Shown piece after piece: positions 1 to 8,968 of a stretch of DNA of 64,000 bases. The notes beneath the pieces are model-generated. The model did no database searches and was not told the DNA's origin. It saw nothing but the letters and a program-made list of their open reading frames with translations. The first letter of the stretch is position 1, and each line of letters begins with the position of its first letter. Origin of the DNA: DASSNU01 sp035701265 (GTDB lineage: Bacteria > Gemmatimonadota > Gemmatimonadetes > Gemmatimonadales > Gemmatimonadaceae); NCBI GenBank assembly GCA_035701265.1, contig DASSNU010000002.1:310001-374000 (forward strand), in the 5' to 3' direction. A program made the position numbers and the translations under genes.

Positions 1-64
1 CGTATCGGGTGAAGAGCTCCACCATCGCGGCCAGCCGCGGAAGATGCCGCGGAGCGAGAAGCAT
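1..64 (-). CDS. 5' end of an unidentified gene, cut by the window edge
   Basis: An ATG at 64-62 opens a frame that stays open to the window edge, 21 codons, reading MLLAPRHLPRLAAMVELFTR and on. A GGGGTG stretch lies just before the ATG, and the frame begins 16 bases after the glycosyltransferase stop on the same strand, so it could be the next gene of that operon. Too little is visible to name a family. Confidence 0.35.
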   Translation of the reverse strand, partial: MLLAPRHLPRLAAMVELFTRY

Positions 65-80
65 GCACCCCGCAGGTGCA

Positions 81-1247
81 TCAACCGTGCCCTGCGCGCC
101 CTCCGCTCTGCATCCGCACCGCGCGCTCGAAGAGCGCCTCGTACTCATCCGCCATGCGATCGAGCGCGAACGTGGCCAGTACGTGGCGCCGCCCAGCCTC
201 CCCCATCTCGCGCCGCCGCTCCACGCCAGCGTCCAGCAGATCGCCCAGCGCGTTCGTGAGCGCATGGACGTCAGCGGGGGGGACGAGCCGTCCCGTCACG
301 CTGTCGAGCACCGCCTCTGGGGTGCCGCAGATCCCCGTGGCCACCACCGGAACGCGCATCGCCATCGCCTCGAGCGCGCAGTTGGGCAGCCCCTCCGCCA
401 GCGCGGCACGCACGAGCACGTCGGCGTCGGCGAGCACCTCGGGGATGTCGCGTCGCTCGTCGAGGAGATGCACGCGCTCGCCGCCGGGCGCGGCCGCCGC
501 GCGGGACGCCAGCTCGTCACGAAAGGGACGCTCCTCCGCCCGGCATGGGCCCATGAACAGCATGTGCACGTCGGGGCGCATCGCCAGAAGGTGAAGTATC
601 GCCTCCATCTCGTATCGCTGTCCCTTGCGCTCGGCGTAGCGCGAGATCGAGACAACGACCCGCGCATCGGCGGGGATGCCGAGCTCCGCGCGCACGCGGC
701 CGCGCGGAACGTGCTCGGGATCGAAACGCGAGAAGTCCACGCCGTTGTAGACTGGGACGACGCGGTCTGGCGGGAGATAGTCGCGTGCGATGATCTCCTC
801 GCGTCCCGCGCGCGAGTTCGTGGCGCCGAGCAGCACGAAGCGCCGGTGATACCACCGGTGTCGCCGCCACGACCAGCCGCGCCGCACCGGCCGAGAGGAA
901 GGGGACCAGCCGCTGTACAGCCGCGCCGCGATCCCCGCGTGTCCGGCCATCTGCGCGGCGGCGCCGGCGATCTTGAGATCGGCGTTCGTGGTGGAGAGGA
1001 GCAGATCGAAGCGCTCGCGGCGCACGCGCGCGGCCAACGCGAGCGCCGTGCGCACGACGCCGCGAAAGTCCGACGCCGGCACCGACGCCTCGCCCCCGGC
1101 CGCGCGCACGAGCTCCCCCACCGGCGAGGCCGGATGGTGCGCCAGCTCGATGCGATGCCCGCGGCGGGTGAGCTGCGCCGTGACGTTCGCGATCCACCGC
1201 TCCGCGCCTCCCGCAAAGGGGGAGGCGTTCACGATGAGCAGCTTCAT
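81..1247 (-). CDS. glycosyltransferase family 4 (GT-B fold)
   Basis: A 388-residue protein that probably transfers a sugar from a nucleotide sugar to a cell-surface glycan or lipid carrier on the cytoplasmic face of the membrane. The N-terminus has the glycine-rich first strand of GT-B enzymes (LLIVNASPFAGGAERW). Near residues 290-310 is the family 4 donor-site signature EGLPNCALEAMA, with its two spaced glutamates, followed by the usual PVVATGICGTPE segment. Length is normal for the family. The next frame downstream starts 16 bases after the stop, so it probably belongs to a polysaccharide gene cluster lying mostly outside the window. Donor and acceptor cannot be told from sequence. Confidence 0.9.
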   Translation of the reverse strand: MKLLIVNASPFAGGAERWIANVTAQLTRRGHRIELAHHPASPVGELVRAAGGEASVPASDFRGVVRTALALAARVRRERFDLLLSTTNADLKIAGAAAQMAGHAGIAARLYSGWSPSSRPVRRGWSWRRHRWYHRRFVLLGATNSRAGREEIIARDYLPPDRVVPVYNGVDFSRFDPEHVPRGRVRAELGIPADARVVVSISRYAERKGQRYEMEAILHLLAMRPDVHMLFMGPCRAEERPFRDELASRAAAAPGGERVHLLDERRDIPEVLADADVLVRAALAEGLPNCALEAMAMRVPVVATGICGTPEAVLDSVTGRLVPPADVHALTNALGDLLDAGVERRREMGEAGRRHVLATFALDRMADEYEALFERAVRMQSGGRAGHG

Positions 1248-1286
1248 CCGCGGCGGAGCGACGGCACGCGGATCACGATCGCGCGG

Positions 1287-3167
1287 TCACGGTCGCGCGC
1301 CACCTTCCCCGTTGGCCGGCTGGAGATCGTTCCGCCGATCGTAATCCTCGTTCGTCAGGAACGGATCCAGACGTACCTGCGTGGGCTTCTCGTTCGTGCG
1401 GAGCGCCACCCACTGATCGTCGCGCATCGGATCGCCCTGCTGCACCTTCCACGCGGTGGACGTGCGCACGCCCACCGTCGGCGGGTGACGATACTCCCCG
1501 CGGCGCACCACGCGCGCGCGTGTCACCCACGCATTGCCATCCTGGCGTATCTGCACGTCGGTGAGCGCGTAGTCCACCAGCCCGAGCCCGTTCACCCACT
1601 CGTCGAAGAACCAGCCGAGCGGCTTCCCGGAGGCAGCCTCGGCGGCCGCGCGCATGGCGTGCACGTCCACATGCTTGTACTTCCATCGGGCGTAGTAGAG
1701 ATGCAGGAAATCGCGGAAGGCCGAGTCGCCGATCGCGTCGCGCAGCGCCGAGAAGAGCATCTCTCCGCGCCCGTACGTCATCTGGTTGTACGTGGCGAAG
1801 TCACTGAAGTCGCGCGCCGGGAGCCCGATGGGCTGTGCGCGGTTCTGCATCACGAGCGCGTACTGGAAGAGCCGCGCGCCGGAGACGGGAGGCGCATCGT
1901 CCAGCACCGCGCCCTGCGAGCGGCTCTGCAGCTCCGCGCGCGCGGCGTCCACCATCTCCGGCTGCGTGGCGCCCGCTGCCCAATCCGCCAGGAAGCTCGC
2001 GAACCCCTCGTCCATCCACGCGTTTCGCCACTCGTTGTTGGCCAACGCGCCGTGCGCGTAGATGTGCGCGGTCTCGTGGTAGATGAGCCCCTGCCCGCCG
2101 GAGCCGTTCATCACCATCATCGGGAACTCCGTCCCGCCCCCCTCGATACGGTGCAGATTGGTGACCTGCGGATACGGATACGGACCGAACACCGACTCCA
2201 GGAAGCGCAACGCGTTCTCCTCGCGCTTCACCACCTGTCCGTTCCCCCATTCGCCTTCGTCTCCCGGGCGATAGAGCACGTGAATGGCAACGCGCCCGTC
2301 GTACAGCCCGCCCTCGTACATGTAGTCGGGCGACGCGGACCAGGCGAAATTGTGGACGCGCTTGGCCAGAAAGCGCACGCGCTTGTAGCCCGCCGGAACC
2401 GTGATGCGCGGCCCAGCGGGCGGCGTTCCGTAGTCGTCGTGCCGCCCGGCGATCTGTCCCCACTTCAACACGCGCTGCCAGCCGGGGTCCCCGTCCACCA
2501 CCACCGCGGTGGCGCCGAGCACCTGGTCGTCGCGCACCACCAGCGTCACATCGAAGGTGCCGAACTCGCCGTAGAACTCTCCCGCCGGGACGAGCGCGTT
2601 GTACTCCCACCCGCCGCGGTCGTACACCGCCACGCGCGGATACCACTGCGCGAAGTCGTAGTGTCGCCCCTGCCGCCCCTGTCGCCGCGGCACCGTCGAC
2701 AATCGTGCGTCCCACACGAAGTGGACGCGGATCGAGTCGCCGGGACGGAGCGGCCGGGGGAGCGCGAAGCGCGCCACGGTGCTGTCCGGCGCGCCCGGAT
2801 ACTCCACACGGACTGCACGGCCATCGACGGTCACGGGGGCCGTGAAGCGTTCGTACCCGAAGTCCGGATCCTTCAGGTGCTGGAACCGGTCGCGTCCCTC
2901 ACGCTCATCCACCGCACTCCACTGCGATCCGGGGCGGAAGGCGTTGAGATACTGGTGGACGTACATCTCCCGCAGCGTGTCGGGAGAGTGGTTCACGTAC
3001 ACGAGATCGCCGTTGGCGTGCAGCACGCCCTGATCCTCATCCAGCCGGGCGGCGACGGTGTAGTGCACCTGCTGCTGCCAGTAGCCGGTCGTGTCCCCAC
3101 TCGGCGGCGTGGTGGCGGATTGAGGCGTCTGCTGCAGGACGAGCAGGAGAGGAAGGACGGCGATCAT
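1287..3167 (-). CDS. M1-family zinc metallopeptidase, secreted
   Basis: A 626-residue gluzincin-type peptidase. The zinc site HETAH is near residue 365, followed by the third ligand glutamate in NEWRNAWMDEGF, which is the M1 arrangement. Upstream GGGTEFP takes the place of the GxMEN exopeptidase motif, as in many bacterial M1-like proteins. The N-terminus (MIAVLPLLLVLQQTPQ) is a short hydrophobic segment that can serve as a signal peptide, so it should act outside the cytoplasm. The C-terminal third is a beta-rich M1-like domain. Substrate is unknown. It follows an 18-bp palindrome with a TATGAT box (3242-3269), and the glycosyltransferase lies 39 bases downstream. Confidence 0.9.
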   Translation of the reverse strand: MIAVLPLLLVLQQTPQSATTPPSGDTTGYWQQQVHYTVAARLDEDQGVLHANGDLVYVNHSPDTLREMYVHQYLNAFRPGSQWSAVDEREGRDRFQHLKDPDFGYERFTAPVTVDGRAVRVEYPGAPDSTVARFALPRPLRPGDSIRVHFVWDARLSTVPRRQGRQGRHYDFAQWYPRVAVYDRGGWEYNALVPAGEFYGEFGTFDVTLVVRDDQVLGATAVVVDGDPGWQRVLKWGQIAGRHDDYGTPPAGPRITVPAGYKRVRFLAKRVHNFAWSASPDYMYEGGLYDGRVAIHVLYRPGDEGEWGNGQVVKREENALRFLESVFGPYPYPQVTNLHRIEGGGTEFPMMVMNGSGGQGLIYHETAHIYAHGALANNEWRNAWMDEGFASFLADWAAGATQPEMVDAARAELQSRSQGAVLDDAPPVSGARLFQYALVMQNRAQPIGLPARDFSDFATYNQMTYGRGEMLFSALRDAIGDSAFRDFLHLYYARWKYKHVDVHAMRAAAEAASGKPLGWFFDEWVNGLGLVDYALTDVQIRQDGNAWVTRARVVRRGEYRHPPTVGVRTSTAWKVQQGDPMRDDQWVALRTNEKPTQVRLDPFLTNEDYDRRNDLQPANGEGGARP

Positions 3168-3495
3168 CGTTGCGGAAGGGGCGGGAGAGGCGCGAGGGCC
3201 GGAGCCGGACGATCATGCTCCGGAGCGAGCGATGCGAACGGCGGCACAGCGCTGTGCCGTCATATCATACACGATCTGTGGGGAGCAGGGGGAGGGGCAC
3301 GAGCGCCATCTGGACATCCAGCACGCCGGCAGCCGCGTGACGCACGCAGCAGGCACCACGCGCGCAGCACACGCCGCATCGTAATTGGCGCGGCGCGTGT
3401 GGCGCACCAGAGTGCGAAGAGCGCGCCGCCCGCCGTACACCCTGGGGCCACGCGCTCTACCTCTCCTCGCGCCGGCCCGCAGCCGGCGCCCGCGC
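3168..3495. other. intergenic region between atpH and the M1 peptidase
   Basis: About 330 bases without a convincing gene; frames crossing it are shadows of neighbours. It holds the palindrome and -10-like box annotated separately. No intrinsic terminator with a T-run was seen after the atpH stop at 3496, and there is no trace of atpA, which normally follows atpH. Confidence 0.6.
3242..3269 (-). promoter_or_regulatory. palindromic operator candidate with a -10-like box
   Basis: CGGCACAGCGCTGTGCCG at 3242-3259 is a perfect 18-bp palindrome. On the minus strand it is directly preceded by TATGAT (3269-3264), five of six matches to TATAAT. The expected transcription start would fall inside the palindrome, a typical place for a repressor site. 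No good -35 box was seen. It lies 75 bases upstream of the M1 peptidase start. Confidence 0.4.
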
Positions 3496-4044
3496 TCAGC
3501 GCCCTGCGGCGCCGAGCATCTGTCCGCGCAGCCGGGCGAGACGGCGGCGAAGCGAGCCGTCCATCACCGTGTCCCCCACCCGCACGACCACGCCACCCAG
3601 GATCTCCGGCTTCACCGTGAAATGCGGTACCACGGCCTTGTCGAGCACGGCCGAGAGGCGCTCGGCGATCTCGCGACGTGCGTCGTCGTCCGGCTCGCGC
3701 GCCACGGTGACCATCGCGTGCACGCGACCGCTCATCTCGTCTACCAGCGTGTCGTACTCGATGCTGATCTGCGGGATGAGACTCTGGCGGCGGTGCCTGA
3801 TCACCGCCTGGAGGAAGCGCACGAAGAGTCGCGGGAAGCGATCTTGAAACGCGCGAGCGAGAATGGCGTTCTTGTCGTCCGCGCTCACGCGTGGCGACTC
3901 GAGGAAATGCCGGAGCCGGTCGTTTCCCTCGATGGCCGCGGCCACGTCGCCGATCATCGCGCCCCAGCCGGAGAGATCCTCCGCGCGCGTGGCGAGCTCG
4001 ACCAGCGTTTCCGCGTAGTTGCGGGCGATCGTGGATTCGCGCAT
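3496..4044 (-). CDS. atpH: F-type ATP synthase subunit delta
   Basis: A 182-residue delta subunit (OSCP homologue) that ties F1 to the peripheral stalk. The N-terminal helical part (RNYAETLVELATRAEDL) and the C-terminal segment with ILGGVVVRVGDTVMDGSLRRRL, the family hallmark near residues 145-170, are both present, and length is normal. Its ATG overlaps the atpF stop by one base (TGATG), a sign of translational coupling. It is the last gene of the F0 block: atpA does not follow, so the F1 genes must lie elsewhere or be absent from this locus. Confidence 0.95.
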   Translation of the reverse strand: MRESTIARNYAETLVELATRAEDLSGWGAMIGDVAAAIEGNDRLRHFLESPRVSADDKNAILARAFQDRFPRLFVRFLQAVIRHRRQSLIPQISIEYDTLVDEMSGRVHAMVTVAREPDDDARREIAERLSAVLDKAVVPHFTVKPEILGGVVVRVGDTVMDGSLRRRLARLRGQMLGAAGR

Positions 4045-4634
4045 CAGACGCTCGGTGACCGCGGCGTGACGGAGGCGAGAAACTCTTCCACGAGCGCGCG
4101 GTTGGTCTTGTCGTCCAGATTGCGCTCGATCACCTTGCTCGCGCCACGGATCGCGAGGTCCACCGCTTCAGCGCGGAGCTCGTTGATGGCGCGGTCGCGC
4201 TCCGCGCCGATCTCGCGTTGCGCGCGCTCGAGCAGCGCGCGCTGCTCGGCGTGCGCCTTCTCGAGGATCTCGGCGCGGACACGCTCCCCCGCCTGACGCC
4301 CCTCGACGATGAGGCGCTGGACTTCGTCGCGCGCGCCTTCGAGCTGGCGGCGGTGCTCGGCGAGCACCCGCGCCGCCTCCTCGCGGTCGCGACGCGCCTC
4401 CTCGATGGCCGACTCGAGCGCCTGCTCGCGCGCGCGGACGGCGGCGGTGAGCGGCTTGAAGGCGAACTTCGTGAGAATGAGCCAGAGGACGACGAAGACG
4501 ATCACCGTCCAGAACATCAGGCCGGTGTTGGGGGACAGCAGACCGCCCCTCGGCGCTTCGTGCGCGCCCTCCTGCGCGAGCAGGGGCGACGCGATGAAGA
4601 AGAGCGGCGTGAGACGAAGCAGCAGCGTACGCAT
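4044..4634 (-). CDS. atpF: F-type ATP synthase subunit b
   Basis: A 196-residue subunit b, the membrane-anchored peripheral stalk. Residues 1-20 (MRTLLLRLTPLFFIASPLLA) look like a signal peptide or extra N-terminal membrane segment. A second hydrophobic stretch (LMFWTVIVFVVLWLILTKF) is the normal b-subunit anchor. A long charged coiled-coil rich in A, E and R runs to the C-terminus. I prefer the ATG at 4634 to the GTG at 4643 because the signal peptide starts there; no strong ribosome site decides the matter. It follows atpE by 78 bases. Confidence 0.93.
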   Translation of the reverse strand: MRTLLLRLTPLFFIASPLLAQEGAHEAPRGGLLSPNTGLMFWTVIVFVVLWLILTKFAFKPLTAAVRAREQALESAIEEARRDREEAARVLAEHRRQLEGARDEVQRLIVEGRQAGERVRAEILEKAHAEQRALLERAQREIGAERDRAINELRAEAVDLAIRGASKVIERNLDDKTNRALVEEFLASVTPRSPSV

Positions 4635-4712
4635 GGAAGCCACCAGTGTGGTGTGGAGCCGGGGTGCCCGCAGTCCCTGCGTGCGCCCCGGGGCGCACGC
4701 AGGGAGCGAGTC

Positions 4713-4991
4713 TCAGTACTTACCCTGAATGACGAACGCGATGACGCCGCCGAACAGCGCGACGCCTTCGATGAGAGCGGCGAGAATCAGACTGGCGGTC
4801 GCGATGCGCCCGGCCAGCTCTGGCTGCCGGGCCATGGCCTCGGCCGACCGGCCGCCGATCGCGCCGATTCCGATTCCTGCGCCGATGGCGGCCAGCCCTG
4901 CGCCCAAGCCGGCGCCAAGCTGCGCCCACGCACCCATGTACTCGCGCGAGAACGAAGTGGCAGCCTGCAGCAACGGCAGAACGTGAATCAT
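4713..4991 (-). CDS. atpE: F-type ATP synthase subunit c
   Basis: A 92-residue rotor-ring subunit. The first membrane helix carries the glycine repeat GAGIGIGAIG (residues 38-47), then the polar loop ARQPE, then the second helix with the ion-binding glutamate E75 in ALIEGVALFG. The residue after E75 is Gly rather than the Ser/Thr typical of sodium-binding rings, so proton use is likely. There are about 24 extra residues before the first helix. A clear GAGGAGA ribosome site precedes the ATG. Confidence 0.97.
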   Translation of the reverse strand: MIHVLPLLQAATSFSREYMGAWAQLGAGLGAGLAAIGAGIGIGAIGGRSAEAMARQPELAGRIATASLILAALIEGVALFGGVIAFVIQGKY

Positions 4992-5157
4992 TGTTCTCTC
5001 CTCTGGTCAAGGATCATGTCCACGGCTCCGCGCCCGCGGCCATGCCGCGATCGCCGCCTGCCAACGGGACCCGGGTCCCAGCAGGCCTCCCCGGCCCTCC
5101 GGCCAGGTACGTTGCGCGCGGAGGGAAGCCGCTCCCCGCGCGATCGTGCACGTCGTC

Positions 5158-6309
5158 TCAGTGCGCGCTCTGTCGAATGAGGCCGATGAACACCGCCGAG
5201 AGCAGCGCGAAGATGTACGCCTGCAGAAACGCCACAAAGAGCTCGAGCAACATGATCGCCACTGCCGCTCCCACCGGCACGACGGCAATCCAGTACGTCC
5301 CGAAGGTGAAGATCAATCCGATGAGCGCCAGCACCACCACGTGGCCGGCCGTCATGTTCGCGAGCAGGCGCACCGCCAGCGCGAACGGCTTGGCGATCTT
5401 CGAGGCGATCTCGATGGGCGTCATGATCAGGGTCATGAAGAGCTTACCCCATACCGGCATGTCGTCCGGCCAGTAGAAGATCGTCTTGAGGTAGCCCTTC
5501 GGACCGAGCTCACGCATTCCGGTGATCTCGATCATGATGAACGTGAAGATCGCGAGCGTGGCGGTGACGGCGACGTTGCCGGTCGCGGTGGACGCGTACG
5601 GCACCAGGCCGAGCAGATTGGCGAACAGGATCAGGAAGAAGAGCGTCAGGATGAACGACACGAAGCGCTCGCCGTGCGGCCCCACGTTGTCGAGCACGAC
5701 GTCCTTCCGCAGGTACAGCACCATGGCCTCGATGGCGGCCGAGAAGCCCTTGGGCGCTCCCGTCCGACGGGAGTGACGCTCGTGCGCGCGCGACGCACTG
5801 ATGAGCGTCACCGCGCACAGCAGTCCGGCGAGGAAGAGCATCCAGACGTGCTTGGTCGGCGTCGCATCGAAGCGGCATGCGTCGCCGCGATAGAGCGGAT
5901 TGAAGGGGACGATGCAGAACGTCGCCCCCTCGGGCCACGTGCTCACCTCGCGATACCAGGGCGACTTCCAGTAGGGAAGCTCGATGTGCCTGCTGTCGGT
6001 GATGTGCGGCGTGATGAAGTCCACGTGCTCCTGTCTCGCCTCGCGCTGTCCCTGGACGGACACGGGGAGCTCCCCCTGGCGCACACTGGCCGGATCCAGG
6101 GCCCCTGTGCCACTGGTGGCTTCAGTGGCGGCGGCCACCGCGCTGCTGTCGACGGTGGCGGGCACCGCGGAGCGCGTCTCCGCGCGTGACGCCTCTGCAC
6201 TGGCGGCGCGCGTGGCGGCGATGGGCGCCTGCGCGTGCGCGGCGTGTGGAGCCAACGTCGAGGCGACGAGCAGGGCGGCCAGCACGCAGGCGAATCGCGT
6301 ATGCGTCAT
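5158..6309 (-). CDS. atpB: F-type ATP synthase subunit a with a long N-terminal extension
   Basis: Subunit a forms the proton half-channels against the c-ring. The start at 6309 gives 383 residues and a signal-peptide-like N-terminus (MTHTRFACVLAALLVASTLA); the open frame runs further upstream but overlaps the preceding gene. The essential arginine lies in AVRLLANMTAGH near residue 312, after the conserved MTPIEIASKIAKPFALA. About 170 residues before the first core membrane helix are Ala-rich and then carry a segment with HITDSRHIELPYW and two cysteines (CIVPFNPLYRGDAC), probably periplasmic. E. coli subunit a is about 270 residues. Four bases overlap the atpI-like gene. Confidence 0.95.
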   Translation of the reverse strand: MTHTRFACVLAALLVASTLAPHAAHAQAPIAATRAASAEASRAETRSAVPATVDSSAVAAATEATSGTGALDPASVRQGELPVSVQGQREARQEHVDFITPHITDSRHIELPYWKSPWYREVSTWPEGATFCIVPFNPLYRGDACRFDATPTKHVWMLFLAGLLCAVTLISASRAHERHSRRTGAPKGFSAAIEAMVLYLRKDVVLDNVGPHGERFVSFILTLFFLILFANLLGLVPYASTATGNVAVTATLAIFTFIMIEITGMRELGPKGYLKTIFYWPDDMPVWGKLFMTLIMTPIEIASKIAKPFALAVRLLANMTAGHVVVLALIGLIFTFGTYWIAVVPVGAAVAIMLLELFVAFLQAYIFALLSAVFIGLIRQSAH

Positions 6310-6653
6310 AGCGTGAGCAGGAGCGGTTCGATGAGCGTGGAAACGAAGAAGAACGCAGCCAGACTGAGCAGTGCCACCGACAGCGGCAGCCCGAGCACCT
6401 TCATGGCGAGCACGCCGTAGACGACGAGCACGAGGAAGCGCAGCATGGCACCCAGCCCCCAGGCCGCCCACACGTTCGTGCGCCACGCCAGGCGCGCAGT
6501 AGCGAAGGTGAAGAGCTGCACCACGAATGCGACGGCCGCGCTCAACCAGATGGCGCGCGCGGCGGACTGTCCGGGCACGAGGCGGCTACCGAGCCACGCC
6601 AGACCGATGAGCAGCGGGAGCGTGATCCCGGCGAAGGCGCTCAGTGCTTTCAT
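6306..6653 (-). CDS. small four-helix membrane protein, AtpI-like (ATP synthase subunit I)
   Basis: A 115-residue protein, almost wholly hydrophobic, with about four membrane spans. It sits between atpZ and atpB and overlaps both by four bases (ATGA). By size, topology and place it matches the small AtpI/UncI assembly proteins that help insert the c-ring, but sequence conservation in that group is weak, so the name rests mainly on context. The ATG at 6653 is chosen because it overlaps the atpZ stop; the longer open frame upstream reads through atpZ in another frame. Confidence 0.75.
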   Translation of the reverse strand: MKALSAFAGITLPLLIGLAWLGSRLVPGQSAARAIWLSAAVAFVVQLFTFATARLAWRTNVWAAWGLGAMLRFLVLVVYGVLAMKVLGLPLSVALLSLAAFFFVSTLIEPLLLTL

Positions 6654-6949
6654 CGCCGCTTCTCCTCGTCGCGCTTCTGTGCCGCCATGAGTGTGCGATA
6701 GAGTGAGACGAATCCGGCCGTGGCACCCAGGAACGCGCCACCCACCGTGAGCCAGGGCGTCGTCCCCCATTTCCTGTCGAGCCACTGCCCGAGGAACAGG
6801 AAGAGGAAGATCGTGATGGCGAACTGCAGCCCCGCGCCGGCGAGCGGTCCAGCCATGCTGCCCTCCGCGCGGCCCGTGGACCCTCCGCGCGCGCCGTCGG
6901 GCCGCCGGGGCGGCCCGGGCTCTCGTTCGCGGTCCGGGCGCTCGCTCAT
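6650..6949 (-). CDS. atpZ: AtpZ/AtpI family protein
   Basis: A 99-residue protein with a disordered charged N-terminus (about 35 residues, rich in R, P and E) and two membrane helices containing the family pattern FLGQWLDRKWGTTPWLTVGG and then GATAGFVSLYRTL. AtpZ proteins occur at the head of F-type ATP synthase operons, and some have been linked to divalent cation transport or assembly. It is the first gene of this operon. The start lies only a few bases after a plausible promoter, so the message may be leaderless. Confidence 0.88.
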   Translation of the reverse strand: MSERPDREREPGPPRRPDGARGGSTGRAEGSMAGPLAGAGLQFAITIFLFLFLGQWLDRKWGTTPWLTVGGAFLGATAGFVSLYRTLMAAQKRDEEKRR

Positions 6950-6958
6950 CCGGCGGGA

Positions 6959-6987
6959 AAGTTAGGACTTTGTGAAATTTTTCGCAA
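6959..6987 (-). promoter_or_regulatory. candidate promoter of the ATP synthase operon
   Basis: On the minus strand TTGCGA (6987-6982) and TAACTT (6964-6959) are separated by 17 bases, a sigma-70-like layout. The atpZ ATG begins 9 bases after the -10-like box and no Shine-Dalgarno sequence lies before it, so transcription may begin at or next to the start codon. Neither box is a full match. Confidence 0.35.
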
Positions 6988-7077
6988 GCTCCGTTCGAGC
7001 CCTCCGCCGAACAACTGCCGAACTGGCACCGCGAAGCTAAGACTCGTCTCATTCACGACTTAGCTGTTACCAACCGC

Positions 7078-7106
7078 TTGACAGATCGTCTCGATGTTGA
7101 TAAGTT
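7078..7106 (+). promoter_or_regulatory. candidate sigma-70 promoter for the BsuPI lipoprotein
   Basis: TTGACA at 7078-7083 is a perfect -35 hexamer. TAAGTT follows at 17-base spacing (7101-7106), with GATAAG slightly earlier as an alternative -10. The chosen lipoprotein start is about 75 bases downstream. The surrounding DNA is AT-richer than the window average. Confidence 0.5.
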
Positions 7107-7182
7107 GTACCTCGCACAAATTTGTGACCTGGCGCACACCCCGCGCCCTTCCGCTCCACCGCTGACGGTCCGCTTCATCCTC

Positions 7183-7668
7183 ATGTCCTCGCGGTTCTTC
7201 ATCTGGCTGCTCGTCGTCGGCGCGCTCGTCCTCGCCTGTGGACCGCACGTGGGGACCACCGAATCCGCCAGCATTGCCGATGCCGCTACGCGCGATAGCA
7301 CGACGCGCGTCGCCATGTCCGCCGCGCGGAAGACACTCACCAGCTCCGTCGATGTCGACGTCGGCGAACACGTCGCACTCACGCTGCACGTCACCAATCG
7401 CAGCGACAGTGGAGTCGAGATTTCCTTCCCCTCCGGGAAGACGCACGACTTCGTGGTGCTTGACACCGCCGGACGCGAGCTCTGGCGCTGGAGCGAAGGA
7501 CGGCTCTTCACCCAGGCCATGCGCAACAAGCAGCTCGACGCGAAAGAAGCCATCACGTTCGACGAGCGCTGGGAGCCGGGAAGCCATCACGGCGAGTTCA
7601 TCGCGATCGGGATTCTGAACAGCTCGAACTTCCCGGTACGCGACTCGGTCCGCTTCCGCGTTCCGTAG
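7183..7668 (+). CDS. lipoprotein with a BsuPI (intracellular proteinase inhibitor) domain
   Basis: A 161-residue protein starting at 7183, where MSSRFFIWLLVVGALVLACG forms a lipoprotein signal with its lipobox cysteine. The open frame begins earlier at 7078, but that part is not signal-like and overlaps the promoter. The mature part has the BsuPI-domain pattern: LHVTNRSDSGVEISFPSG, then HDFVVLDTAGRELWRWSEGRLF. In Bacillus this fold inhibits an intracellular serine protease; here it is exported, so inhibition of a protease is only a guess. It stands alone between divergent atpZ and moxR. Confidence 0.82.
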   Translation: MSSRFFIWLLVVGALVLACGPHVGTTESASIADAATRDSTTRVAMSAARKTLTSSVDVDVGEHVALTLHVTNRSDSGVEISFPSGKTHDFVVLDTAGRELWRWSEGRLFTQAMRNKQLDAKEAITFDERWEPGSHHGEFIAIGILNSSNFPVRDSVRFRVP

Positions 7669-7845
7669 CCTGGCCTGAGCCCAGGAAACGTCGCGGCGCG
7701 CACATCTCCCGCCGCACGCACCGACATCACGACGTCCATTCCACGTGCTGCGCGCCTCGATGCGCGCAACCGTCGTGGCGCGCCGCTGTTCCCCTCCCCG
7801 CCATCCGCCCATTAGCTTGAGGGCTGGACCCATACCCCCAGCCCT

Positions 7846-8859
<1,014 letters not shown>

Positions 8860-8861
8860 AA

Positions 8862-8882
8862 CGCGCGGGCATGACCCGCGCG
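8862..8882 (+). terminator. GC-rich hairpin after moxR
   Basis: CGCGCGGG and CCCGCGCG form a perfect 8-bp stem with loop CATGA, two bases after the moxR stop. There is no T-run, so it is a terminator candidate without the standard tail. Confidence 0.4.
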
Positions 8883-8968
8883 CCGGTGAATCGTCGTTGG
8901 AGTACCTGTCGTCGCGTCCGGACCAGCGTTCGGCGCCTCTTTGGTCACTCCCGACAAGGATTCTCCAC

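Noticed and set aside
9..3620. 1203-codon plus-strand open frame
   Set aside because: It lies opposite the glycosyltransferase and M1 peptidase genes, is rich in Arg, His and Ala, and shows no recognisable domain; a shadow frame of GC-rich DNA.
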